From Pseudomonas izuensis (GTDB lineage Bacteria; Pseudomonadota; Gammaproteobacteria; Pseudomonadales; Pseudomonadaceae): DNA of 64,000 bases. The notes beneath the pieces were generated by a model, which worked only from the letters and a program-made list of their open reading frames with translations, did no database searches and was not told where the DNA came from. The DNA is taken from assembly GCF_009861505.1 (NCBI RefSeq), contig NZ_WTFT01000008.1:212347-276346 (forward strand), read 5' to 3'. Positions within the stretch are counted from its first letter, which is position 1. The number at the start of each line of letters is the position of its first letter. A program made the translations under genes and the position numbers. Positions 8,164-15,984 of this stretch are shown here, piece by piece.

Positions 8164-9312
8164 ATGCTGCGTCGCCGCATGCTGATCATGTTGGGGGTTG
8201 TTCTGCTGATCGTGCTGGTGCTGGCCGGGTACAAAGCCTTCTCCATCTACACGATGATCCAAGGCTTCTCCAAGCCGAAACCGCCGATCAGTGTCGCCGT
8301 GGCCACGGCCACCGAACAGCCGTGGCAGGCGCGCCTGCCTACGGTTGGCACCCTCAAGGCACTGCAAGGCGTGGATCTGAGCCTGGAGACCGATGGCACC
8401 GTCGTCGATGTGCAGTTCGAGTCGGGACAGAAGGTCAAGGCCGGCCAACCCATCGTCCGGCTCGACAGCGCCGTGGAAAGTGCCCTGCTCGAAACCGCCC
8501 TCGCCGACCTCGGGCTGGCCCAGGTGGACTACACCCGCGGCAGTCAACTGGTGGGCAGCCAGGCCATTTCCAAAGGCGAGTTCGACCGACTTTCGGCGGT
8601 ATTGAAAAAGAGCAAGGCCACCGTCAACCAGCTCAAGGCTGCACTCGGCAAAAAAAGCATCCTCGCGCCCTTCAGCGGGACCATCGGCATTCGCCAGGTC
8701 GATGTCGGCGACTACGTGGCCACCGGCACCATGATCGCTACCCTGCAAGACCTCAGCAGCCTCTACGTCGATTTTTTCGTGCCCGAGCAATCGGTGCCGA
8801 AGATCGCCGTTGGCCAGCCGGTGCAGATCATCGTCGCGGCGTTTCCGACGGAGGAGTTCCCCGGCACCATCAGTGCGATCAACCCGAAAGTCGAGAACAG
8901 CACGCGCAACGTGCAGGTCCGCGCAACCCTGGCCAACCCCGATGGCAAATTGCTCCCCGGGATGTTCGCCAGCCTGCAAGTGATTTTGCCCGACCCGCAG
9001 CGGCGCATCGTCGTGCCTGAAAGCGCGATCACCTACACGCTCTACGGCAACTCGGTCTATGTCGCCGTCCAAAAGAAAGCCGAAGACGGTAGCGTGGAAA
9101 AAGACGACAAGGGCCAACCTGTCCTGATCGCCGAGCGGCGTTTCGTCGAGACCGGCGAGCGCCGCACGGGCGTGGTGATGATCACCAAAGGCCTGCAGAA
9201 CGGCGAAACGGTGGTGACTGCCGGCCAGATCAAACTGGACAACGGTGCGCACATCGCCATCAGCGACGACAAGACGCTGTCCGAGAAGAACAGCCGGCCA
9301 CGCGCTGACTGA
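8164..9312 (+). CDS. mexV: RND efflux membrane-fusion protein (MexV-like)
   Basis: Periplasmic adaptor of 382 residues that links an RND pump to an outer-membrane channel. It has an N-terminal hydrophobic anchor (about residues 9-30), then a biotinyl-lipoyl-like hairpin domain, a coiled-coil hairpin near residues 95-160 (shorter than in MexA) and beta-barrel domains. The start at ATG 8164 has AAGGA 8-9 bases upstream; the longer frame from 8086 lacks support. The RND gene follows after 15 nt. The gene order after the DUF1513 gene is that of PA4374-PA4375, hence the MexV name, which rests on context. Confidence 0.75.
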   Translation: MLRRRMLIMLGVVLLIVLVLAGYKAFSIYTMIQGFSKPKPPISVAVATATEQPWQARLPTVGTLKALQGVDLSLETDGTVVDVQFESGQKVKAGQPIVRLDSAVESALLETALADLGLAQVDYTRGSQLVGSQAISKGEFDRLSAVLKKSKATVNQLKAALGKKSILAPFSGTIGIRQVDVGDYVATGTMIATLQDLSSLYVDFFVPEQSVPKIAVGQPVQIIVAAFPTEEFPGTISAINPKVENSTRNVQVRATLANPDGKLLPGMFASLQVILPDPQRRIVVPESAITYTLYGNSVYVAVQKKAEDGSVEKDDKGQPVLIAERRFVETGERRTGVVMITKGLQNGETVVTAGQIKLDNGAHIAISDDKTLSEKNSRPRAD

Positions 9313-9327
9313 TCAAGGGAAACCCCA

Positions 9328-12300
9328 ATGGCTTTTACCGACCCGTTCATCCGTCGCCCGGTGCTCGCCACCGTGGTCAGCCTGCTGATCGTGCTACTGG
9401 GCTTCCAGGCCTGGAGCAAGTTGCCGCTGCGCCAATACCCGCAAATGGAAAACGCCCTGATCACGGTGACCACCGCCTACCCCGGGGCCAACGCCGAAAC
9501 CATCCAGGGCTACATTACCCAGCCGATGCAACAGAGCCTGGCCAGCGCCGAGGGCATCGACTACATGACCTCGGTCAGCCGTCAGAATTTCTCGGTGATC
9601 TCGATCTACGCACGCATCGGCGCCAATAGCGACCGATTGTTTACCGAACTCCTGGCCAAGGCCAACGAGGTCAAAAACCAGTTGCCCCAGGACGCCGAAG
9701 ACCCGGTCCTGAAAAAGGAAGCCGCCGACGCCTCGGCGCTGATGTACATCAGTTTTTTCAGTAAGGAATTGAGCAACCCGCAGATCACCGACTACCTGTC
9801 GCGGGTGATCCAGCCGAAACTGGCAACCCTGCCGGGCATGGCCGAAGCCGAAATTCTCGGCAACCAGGTATTTGCAATGCGCCTGTGGGTGGACCCGGTG
9901 AAGCTCGCCGGTTTCGGACTGAGTGCCAGCGACGTGACCAATGCAGTGCGCCAGTACAACTTTCTCTCCGCCGCCGGCGAAGTGAAGGGCGAGTACGTGG
10001 TCACCAGTATCAACGCCAGTACTGAACTCAAATCCGCCGAAGCTTTCGCGGCGATCCCGCTCAAGGTCGAGGGCGACAGTCGTGTGCTGTTGCGTGACGT
10101 CGCGCGGGTCGAGATGGGGGCGGAAAACTACGACACCATCAGCTCCTTCGGCGGTACGCCCTCGGTGTATATCGGCATCAAGGCTACGCCCGGTGCCAAC
10201 CCGCTGGACGTGATCAGGGAAGTGCGCAAGATCATGCCCGATCTTGAGGCCCAGCTGCCGCCGAACCTCAAGGGTGAAATTGCCTATGACGCCACGTTGT
10301 TCATCCAGGCTTCGATCGACGAAGTGGTGAAAACCCTCTTCGAGGCCGTGCTGATCGTGATCGTGGTCGTGTTCCTGTTCCTCGGTGCGCTGCGCTCGGT
10401 GGTGATCCCGGTGGTCACCATCCCGCTGTCGATGATCGGCGTGATGTTCTTCATGCAGATGATGGGGTATTCGATCAACCTGCTGACCCTGCTGGCGATG
10501 GTGTTGGCCATCGGCCTGGTGGTGGACGACGCCATTGTGGTGGTGGAAAACATCCACCGTCATATCGAGGAAGGCAAGACACCGCTGGACGCGGCCATTG
10601 AAGGTGCCCGGGAAATCGCCATGCCGGTGGTATCGATGACCATCACCCTGGCGGCCGTGTATGCCCCGATAGGCTTCCTGACGGGGCTGACCGGGGCACT
10701 GTTCAAGGAGTTCGCCCTGACACTGGCCGGGGCCGTGGTGATTTCGGGTATCGTTGCCCTGACGCTGTCGCCGATGATGTGCGCCTTCCTGCTGCGTCAC
10801 GATGAAAACCCGACCGGCCTGGCCCACCGCCTCGACCTGATTTTCGAAGGCCTCAAGCACCGTTACCAACAGCTGCTGCACGGCACCCTGAACACCCGGC
10901 CGGTGGTGTTGGTGTTTGCCGTCATCGTGCTGTGCCTGATTCCGGTACTGCTCAAGTTCACTAAATCGGAACTGGCGCCGGATGAGGACCAGGGCGTCAT
11001 TTTCATGATGGCCAACGCCCCGCAACCGACCAACCTCGATTACCTGAACACCTACACCGACAAGTTCGTCTCGATCTTCAAGACGTTTCCCGAATACTAC
11101 TCATCGTTCCAGATCAACGGTTTCAACGGTGTGCAATCGGGTATCGGCGGTTTCCTGCTCAAGCCCTGGAACGAACGCAGCCGGACCCAGATGCAGATCC
11201 TGCCCGACGTTCAAGCCAAGCTGGAAAGCATTGCGGGGTTGCAGATTTTCGGCTTCAACCTGCCTTCGCTGCCGGGTACCGGCGAGGGCCTGCCCTTTCA
11301 GTTCGTGGTCAATACCGCCAACGATTACGAGTTGCTGCTGCAAGTGGTGGACCGGGTGAAAAAACGCGCGCTGGAGTCCGGCAAATTCGCGTTCATCGAT
11401 GTCGACCTGGCCTTCGACAAACCCGAAGTGGTGGTGGATATCGATCGAGCCAAGGCGGCACAGATGGGCGTATCGATGCAGGACCTGGGCGGAACGCTGG
11501 CAACCTTGCTGGGTGAGGCGGAGATCAACCGCTTCACCATCGAAGGCCGCAGTTACAAAGTCATTGCACAGGTTGAACGGCCCTACCGGGATAACCCTGA
11601 CTGGCTGAACAATTACTATGTCAGGAACACCAAGGGTGAACTGCTGGCCCTGTCGACTCTGATTACAGTGTCCGACCGGGCCCGGCCGCGGCAATTGAAC
11701 CAGTTCCAGCAACTCAACTCGGCCATTCTTTCCGGGGTGCCGCTGGTCAGCATGGGGGAAGCCATCGACGCCGTGCGCCAGATCGCCCGGGAAGAAGCGC
11801 CGGTGGGATTTGCCTTCGACTACGCCGGCGCGTCGCGCCAATACGTGCAGGAAGGCAGCGCGTTGTGGGTCACCTTTGCCCTGGCATTGGCAATCATTTT
11901 CCTGGTGCTGGCTGCCCAGTTCGAAAGCTTCCGCGACCCGCTGGTGATTCTGGTCACCGTACCGCTGTCGATCTGCGGCGCATTGCTTCCGCTGTTTCTC
12001 GGCTGGTCGAGCATGAACATCTACACCCAGGTCGGATTGGTGACACTCATCGGGCTGATCAGCAAGCACGGGATCCTGATCGTCCAGTTTGCCAACCAGT
12101 TGCGCAAAGACAAGGGCCTGTCACCGCGCGAGGCTGTGGAGGAAGCAGCGTCCATCCGTCTGCGTCCGGTGTTGATGACAACCGCCGCGATGGTGTTCGG
12201 CATGGTGCCATTGATCATCGCCACGGGCGCTGGTGCGGTCAGCCGGTTCGATATCGGCACGGTGATCGCGACGGGGATGTCGATTGGTACGCTGTTTACG

Positions 12301-12363
12301 TTGTTTGTGTTGCCGTGCGTGTACACCCTGCTGGCAAAACCCGATAAACCGAAACAACACTGA
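9328..12363 (+). CDS. mexW: RND multidrug efflux transporter (MexW-like)
   Basis: Inner-membrane proton-driven pump of 1011 residues, full length for the HAE-1 family. The usual plan is visible: TM1 near residues 12-30, a large periplasmic loop, a block of TMs (about 335-500) with the VVDDAIVVVENIHRH proton-relay motif in TM4, a second loop, then TMs at about 845-1000. It is preceded by AAGGG. It pairs with the adaptor just upstream. No outer-membrane factor gene follows, so a shared channel such as OprM is likely. Drug specificity cannot be read from sequence. Confidence 0.8.
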   Translation: MAFTDPFIRRPVLATVVSLLIVLLGFQAWSKLPLRQYPQMENALITVTTAYPGANAETIQGYITQPMQQSLASAEGIDYMTSVSRQNFSVISIYARIGANSDRLFTELLAKANEVKNQLPQDAEDPVLKKEAADASALMYISFFSKELSNPQITDYLSRVIQPKLATLPGMAEAEILGNQVFAMRLWVDPVKLAGFGLSASDVTNAVRQYNFLSAAGEVKGEYVVTSINASTELKSAEAFAAIPLKVEGDSRVLLRDVARVEMGAENYDTISSFGGTPSVYIGIKATPGANPLDVIREVRKIMPDLEAQLPPNLKGEIAYDATLFIQASIDEVVKTLFEAVLIVIVVVFLFLGALRSVVIPVVTIPLSMIGVMFFMQMMGYSINLLTLLAMVLAIGLVVDDAIVVVENIHRHIEEGKTPLDAAIEGAREIAMPVVSMTITLAAVYAPIGFLTGLTGALFKEFALTLAGAVVISGIVALTLSPMMCAFLLRHDENPTGLAHRLDLIFEGLKHRYQQLLHGTLNTRPVVLVFAVIVLCLIPVLLKFTKSELAPDEDQGVIFMMANAPQPTNLDYLNTYTDKFVSIFKTFPEYYSSFQINGFNGVQSGIGGFLLKPWNERSRTQMQILPDVQAKLESIAGLQIFGFNLPSLPGTGEGLPFQFVVNTANDYELLLQVVDRVKKRALESGKFAFIDVDLAFDKPEVVVDIDRAKAAQMGVSMQDLGGTLATLLGEAEINRFTIEGRSYKVIAQVERPYRDNPDWLNNYYVRNTKGELLALSTLITVSDRARPRQLNQFQQLNSAILSGVPLVSMGEAIDAVRQIAREEAPVGFAFDYAGASRQYVQEGSALWVTFALALAIIFLVLAAQFESFRDPLVILVTVPLSICGALLPLFLGWSSMNIYTQVGLVTLIGLISKHGILIVQFANQLRKDKGLSPREAVEEAASIRLRPVLMTTAAMVFGMVPLIIATGAGAVSRFDIGTVIATGMSIGTLFTLFVLPCVYTLLAKPDKPKQH

Positions 12364-12381
12364 TCAACCTTGTGGGGCTTT

Positions 12382-12513
12382 TGTGGCGAGGGGATTTATC
12401 CCCGTTGGGTCGCGAAGCGGCCCCAAATATTGTTCGTGGTGAGGCTGCTGGAGTCCGAGTGCAGGTTTTACGACTGCTTCGCAGCCGAACGGGGATAAAT
12501 CCCCTCGCCACAA
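12382..12513. repeat. REPIN of the TGTGGCGAGGGGATTTATCC class
   Basis: TGTGGCGAGGGGATTTATCC at the left and its inverse (GGATAAATCCCCTCGCCACA) at the right enclose about 85 bp with smaller inverted pieces (GAAGCGG, GCTTCGCAGCC). The same class recurs at 50553-50687. A partial GTAGGAGC-class unit, GGCTCGCTCCTACAG, abuts it at 12514-12528. Confidence 0.85.
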
Positions 12514-12557
12514 GGCTCGCTCCTACAGTGATTTGTGCAAGATTTCAGTTAGCGGCA

Positions 12558-12592
12558 ACAAAAAAGGCCTCGCATCAGCGAGGCCTTTTATT
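12558..12592. terminator. Bidirectional terminator between mexW and the small-protein operon
   Basis: AAAAAAGGCCTCGC and GCGAGGCCTTTTATTT form a hairpin with A- and T-rich flanks on both sides. It is placed to stop both mexW and the convergent minus-strand operon. Confidence 0.85.
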
Positions 12593-12607
12593 TGGGCTTC
12601 AATCTTT

Positions 12608-12832
12608 TCAACTTTGCGGCCTCAATCCTTGCGACATTCCGAAAATGAACAGCAATAAATCATGATCGGGCTGAGTAGCCACGGAAGCCTTGGCAACCCG
12701 TGGTAATGGGCAATGATCGCCATGCTCTGAACTAAGAACTTGTGTACGGGGTTGCTCCCACGCAGCCACCGCCAGTGAAGCAACAGCCAAGGCTCCTACA
12801 AGAAACAAACCTCGCGCAACTTCGAGTTTCAT
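12608..12832 (-). CDS. Small exported hypothetical protein
   Basis: Protein of 74 residues with a clear signal-like N-terminus (MKLEVARGLFLVGALAVASL...) ending near AVAAW, then a short polar tail. The start overlaps the upstream stop (ATGA), so it is translationally coupled to the 55-residue gene and lies in one operon with the methyltransferase. PAO1 has a small hypothetical gene (PA4377) in this place as I recall. No function is known to me. Confidence 0.65.
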   Translation of the reverse strand: MKLEVARGLFLVGALAVASLAVAAWEQPRTQVLSSEHGDHCPLPRVAKASVATQPDHDLLLFIFGMSQGLRPQS

Positions 12833-12996
12833 TGCTTTAAACCTTTGATAGCGCTGCCAAACGCCGTCCTATAAAAGTAGTCGAGTTTTCCCCGGTTCGT
12901 CGGACGGAACGACGAGTGGCGGAACACTGGCTTCACGTCATGGACTGCCATTTTTCTGGCGCTCAAGCGCTGACGGTATGTCTCCAGATCGACCAT
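12829..12996 (-). CDS. 55-residue hypothetical protein in the wapQ/inaA position
   Basis: A 55-residue basic protein beginning MVDLETYRQRLSARK and ending FGSAIKGLKQ. It starts 4 nt after the methyltransferase stop, and its stop overlaps the next start. In PAO1 and, as I recall, in other Pseudomonas colRS regions an InaA/WapQ LPS kinase-type gene of about 240 codons sits here; this window has only this short frame. The N-terminal extension to 13089 would run into the methyltransferase and is not favoured. It could be a remnant or a separate small protein; the tight coupling favours a real gene. Confidence 0.55.
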   Translation of the reverse strand: MVDLETYRQRLSARKMAVHDVKPVFRHSSFRPTNRGKLDYFYRTAFGSAIKGLKQ

Positions 12997-13000
12997 CCTG

Positions 13001-13672
13001 TTACCTCTTGCGTAATACATAAACCCGCGACATGGCATAGAGCGGAAAAAAGTCCAAACGTTCCTGAATATGGAAACCCGCTTCCTCAAACTCTTGCTCT
13101 ACCGTAGCAGCCGGTAACACAAATCGATTTTGGTAACCTTCCTGCTCACGGGCTTTCTCCAGGCGCTTGCGTTTCCAGGCCTTGAAATTGCCATCCACCC
13201 ACAGTGAAAGGATCACGCTGTCACGGGTAACGCGCTCGAATTCGCGCAGAATGGTCATTCGATGCTCGGCTTCACCGATGTGCTGAAGCAAGCGCATGCA
13301 AAAAATGCTGTCGACCGCGTTATCAGGCAGGGCAATGTCGAATGCAGATGTCTGCAAGGGTTGTACCCGTTTTACCACGTCAGCGGGCTGCGCCTGCATG
13401 GCGATCTTCAACATCGACTCGCCGTTGTCGGCTCCGATAATCACCCGGTTGAGTTTTTCCGCCAGCAACGGCCAGAAGCGTCCTGCACCGCATGGCAGAT
13501 CAAGCACCAGGCCTGGCTCGCCAGCCAGCGTCAGTGCTTTTCGCGCCAGTTGCTCGTAACGCCATTGGGATAGTTTTCGACTAACGCCATCCTGATGTTC
13601 AAGCAGGCATGGTTGCGTGTGCACATCGCCGTACTTTTCGGAAAAATCAAGCTTGATCGGGTCAGGCTTCAT
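13001..13672 (-). CDS. Class I SAM-dependent methyltransferase, ColRS-linked
   Basis: Methyltransferase of 223 residues with a SAM-binding glycine motif (VLDLPCGAGRFWP, about residues 55-67), an acidic loop after strand 2 (IIGADNGESML) and motif IV (DSIFCMRLLQHI). The start at 13672 has AGGAGG about 6 nt upstream; the longer frame from 13798 has no such site. PA4379-like by position. It heads the operon with two small genes, and a ColR-box-like site lies about 70 bp before the start. A lipid or LPS substrate is suggested by the ColRS context but not proved. Confidence 0.8.
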   Translation of the reverse strand: MKPDPIKLDFSEKYGDVHTQPCLLEHQDGVSRKLSQWRYEQLARKALTLAGEPGLVLDLPCGAGRFWPLLAEKLNRVIIGADNGESMLKIAMQAQPADVVKRVQPLQTSAFDIALPDNAVDSIFCMRLLQHIGEAEHRMTILREFERVTRDSVILSLWVDGNFKAWKRKRLEKAREQEGYQNRFVLPAATVEQEFEEAGFHIQERLDFFPLYAMSRVYVLRKR

Positions 13673-13740
13673 CGAGGCCTCCTGCACTTCTGATGACGAC
13701 CACCTTAGGTAGCGCCATGTGAGTGTCAGGTTATGCCCTT

Positions 13741-13756
13741 GTGAAAAAAACGTGAT
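13741..13756 (-). promoter_or_regulatory. ColR-box-like site upstream of the methyltransferase operon
   Basis: On the plus strand the site reads GTGAAAAAAACGTGAT. Its reverse complement matches 15 of 16 positions of the P. putida ColR consensus as I remember it, YYNA(C/G)NNYTTTTTCAC. It is 69 bp from the methyltransferase start, in the minus-strand orientation. Confidence 0.55.
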
Positions 13757-13825
13757 GTAAAACCTCGGATAGTTTCGAGGAATAAAGGGTTGCAACAATC
13801 ACCGAAATGCCCGATTTGAGGCTGC

Positions 13826-15109
13826 TCAGCGCCCCCTGGATGTCTGCAATTCCACCTCAAAACGACAGCCATTGGGTTCCATGTTGGTCAGGCTGACGCA
13901 CCACCCCTGGTTCTCACAGATTCGTTGCACCAGCGACAATCCCAGGCCCAGGCCCTCTCCGCGTTTCTCGTTGCCGCGCACGAAAGGCTCGAACATCGCT
14001 TCGCGCTTATCCTCAGGTATGCCGACACCACTGTCCTCGACCACGAATCCGCTGGCTGACAAGGTCAGGCGGATAAAGCCTTGTTCGGTGTAATGCAGCG
14101 CGTTTCGCAGGAGATTACCCATGACCGCGTGCAGGAACGTTGCGTTGTACCGGGTACTTTCTGGTTTGCCTGGCTCAAAAATCAGCTTCAGACCCTTTTC
14201 CTCGATCGGTGTGCGCCACAGCCCGAGCAGCCCGCCGGCCGCTTCACTCAGCGTCTGTTGCGGCGACATGCTGGCGTCTTCGCGCTGAGCGCGGGCCAGC
14301 ATCAGGAAGGTTTGCACCAGTTCGCGCATTTCTTCACTGGCGCGGGCGATTCGCTCTACCTGAGCACGGCCGCGCTGATCGATACCCGGGTTTTCCAACA
14401 GCAACTCGCAGGAACTGGCGAGCACCATCAAGGGTGTACGCAATTCGTGGCTGACGTCACTGGTGAACAAACGCTCCCGGGTCAATGCCTGACGCAGACG
14501 CCCCAGGGTCGCGTCGAAGGCCACCGCCAGTTCGCCCACTTCATCGGCAGCGTAATCCGGTGCCAGAGGCGGTGCCAGACCTAGCAATTGATCGCGATGA
14601 CGCACTTGGCGGGCCAACCGTACAACCGGTGCCATCACCTTGCGCGCCAGGACCCAACCGAGGAAAACCGCCAACGCGAGGCTCAGTACGAAGCCTACCA
14701 GCACCACGGCGAACAGCACCCGTTCACGCTCTTCGAAATCGCTCTGATCCTGCAACAGCACATAGCGCCGCCCGTCGACGATTTCGACAATGGCGTGGTA
14801 CGACAGATTGTCGCGAAATACCTCGTGAAAACCCGCATCAAGGTTCCGCAAATCCTTGGGCAGCTCAAAATCCCCCCGCCCGCCGCTGAAATAGAACAAC
14901 TGGTCCGGTTCAGGGCGATGGCTCCAGTCCGAGACGTTATCCATCAGCAACAGTCGCTGCAAATCACCGCCCAGACCTGCGGAAATGAGCTTTTCTTCCA
15001 CCAGGTGCACGGTCGCCACAATGCCCATGGCAAAGGCGCCCGCCACCAGTGCGCTCATCAGCGCAAAGGCAATGATGATCCGTTGAGCAAGGCTCTGTTT
15101 AAACTCCAT
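13826..15109 (-). CDS. colS: Sensor histidine kinase ColS
   Basis: Inner-membrane kinase of 427 residues. TM1 is at about 7-35 and TM2 at about 130-155, flanking a periplasmic loop of about 95 residues. HAMP follows, then HisKA with the phospho-acceptor in SDVSHELRTPL, and HATPase with N box (GNLLRNALHYT), DSGVGI and GLGLGLSL. The loop ends in an acidic FEERER stretch that contains an ExxE arrangement, the type of motif reported for metal sensing by P. putida ColS. ATG 15109 has GAGGGG upstream and overlaps the end of colR by 11 nt. The pair responds to metals and envelope stress in other pseudomonads. Confidence 0.85.
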   Translation of the reverse strand: MEFKQSLAQRIIIAFALMSALVAGAFAMGIVATVHLVEEKLISAGLGGDLQRLLLMDNVSDWSHRPEPDQLFYFSGGRGDFELPKDLRNLDAGFHEVFRDNLSYHAIVEIVDGRRYVLLQDQSDFEERERVLFAVVLVGFVLSLALAVFLGWVLARKVMAPVVRLARQVRHRDQLLGLAPPLAPDYAADEVGELAVAFDATLGRLRQALTRERLFTSDVSHELRTPLMVLASSCELLLENPGIDQRGRAQVERIARASEEMRELVQTFLMLARAQREDASMSPQQTLSEAAGGLLGLWRTPIEEKGLKLIFEPGKPESTRYNATFLHAVMGNLLRNALHYTEQGFIRLTLSASGFVVEDSGVGIPEDKREAMFEPFVRGNEKRGEGLGLGLSLVQRICENQGWCVSLTNMEPNGCRFEVELQTSRGR

Positions 15110-15782
15110 TGCGCCCCTCGGCCAGGCGATAACCCACACCGTGGACGGTGTGCAGCAGCGGTTTGGCGAACGGTTTGTCGATCACCTGGCGCAACTGATG
15201 GACGTGGCTACGCAGGCTGTCACTGTCCGGGCAGTCATCACCCCACAGCGCCTCTTCGAGTATTTCGCGGCGCAATACATGGGGACTTTTCTGCATCAGT
15301 ACCGCGAGCAACTTCAGGCCCACCGGGTTGAGCTTGAGCAATTTGCCTTCGCGGGTGACTTCCAGCGTGTCGAGGTCATAGTTCAGGTCGCCGACTTGCA
15401 AGGTGCGGCGTCCGCCACCCTGGGTCCGGCGCATGACGGCCTCGACCCGAGCCGCCAGTTCAGACAGGGCGAAGGGTTTGATCAGGTAATCGTCGGCACC
15501 GGACTTGAAACCCTGTAGCCTGTCATCCAGCTGATCGCGAGCGGTAAGCATGATCACCGGCGTGTCCCGCCGGGCATCTTCGCGCAGGCGCTTGCACAGG
15601 GTGTAACCGTCGATGCCGGGCAGCATGATGTCGAGCACGATCAAATCGTAATGCTCGGTGGCCGCCAGGTGCAGGCCCGACAAACCGTCCTGCGCACAAT
15701 CCACGGTGTAACCTTTGAGCCCCAGGTAATCGGCCAGGTTGGCCAGGATATCGCGGTTGTCTTCAACCAATAAAATTCGCAT
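15099..15782 (-). CDS. colR: Response regulator ColR (OmpR family)
   Basis: Regulator of 227 residues. The receiver domain has Asp8-Asn9 at the start (LVEDN), phospho-acceptor Asp51 (IVLDIMLPG) and Lys in the PFALSEL region; a winged-helix OmpR/PhoB DNA-binding domain follows. ATG 15782 (MRILLVEDN) is chosen because GGAG lies about 9 nt upstream; ATG 15788 would leave only 3 nt. It overlaps colS by 11 nt. Its likely targets in this window are the methyltransferase operon and the LTA-synthase-like gene, both preceded by matching boxes. Confidence 0.88.
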   Translation of the reverse strand: MRILLVEDNRDILANLADYLGLKGYTVDCAQDGLSGLHLAATEHYDLIVLDIMLPGIDGYTLCKRLREDARRDTPVIMLTARDQLDDRLQGFKSGADDYLIKPFALSELAARVEAVMRRTQGGGRRTLQVGDLNYDLDTLEVTREGKLLKLNPVGLKLLAVLMQKSPHVLRREILEEALWGDDCPDSDSLRSHVHQLRQVIDKPFAKPLLHTVHGVGYRLAEGRNGV

Positions 15783-15899
15783 GGGCATCTGCTCCGTATA
15801 CAGTAACGGCCGTCATGGCCCGCGCAGCTTAAGGCCAAGTGTGGCTCACGGCTAGGGGAAGGGCACGCGGAGATCAATCCGCTCTACCAACGGCCCGGT

Positions 15900-15915
15900 T
15901 TTACAAGCTTTTCAC
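15900..15915 (+). promoter_or_regulatory. ColR-box-like site upstream of the sulfatase-family gene
   Basis: TTTACAAGCTTTTCAC matches 14 of 16 positions of the remembered ColR consensus (mismatches at positions 8 and 9). It is 70 bp before the ATG at 15985, nearly the same distance as the site before the methyltransferase gene. It lies in the divergent colR/sulfatase intergenic region. Confidence 0.5.
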
Positions 15916-15984
15916 TATCGAATCACACCCTGACTACAGCGGTCAGTCGAGACTGGCACGCGATTGCTATAAGGAATGTCGACA

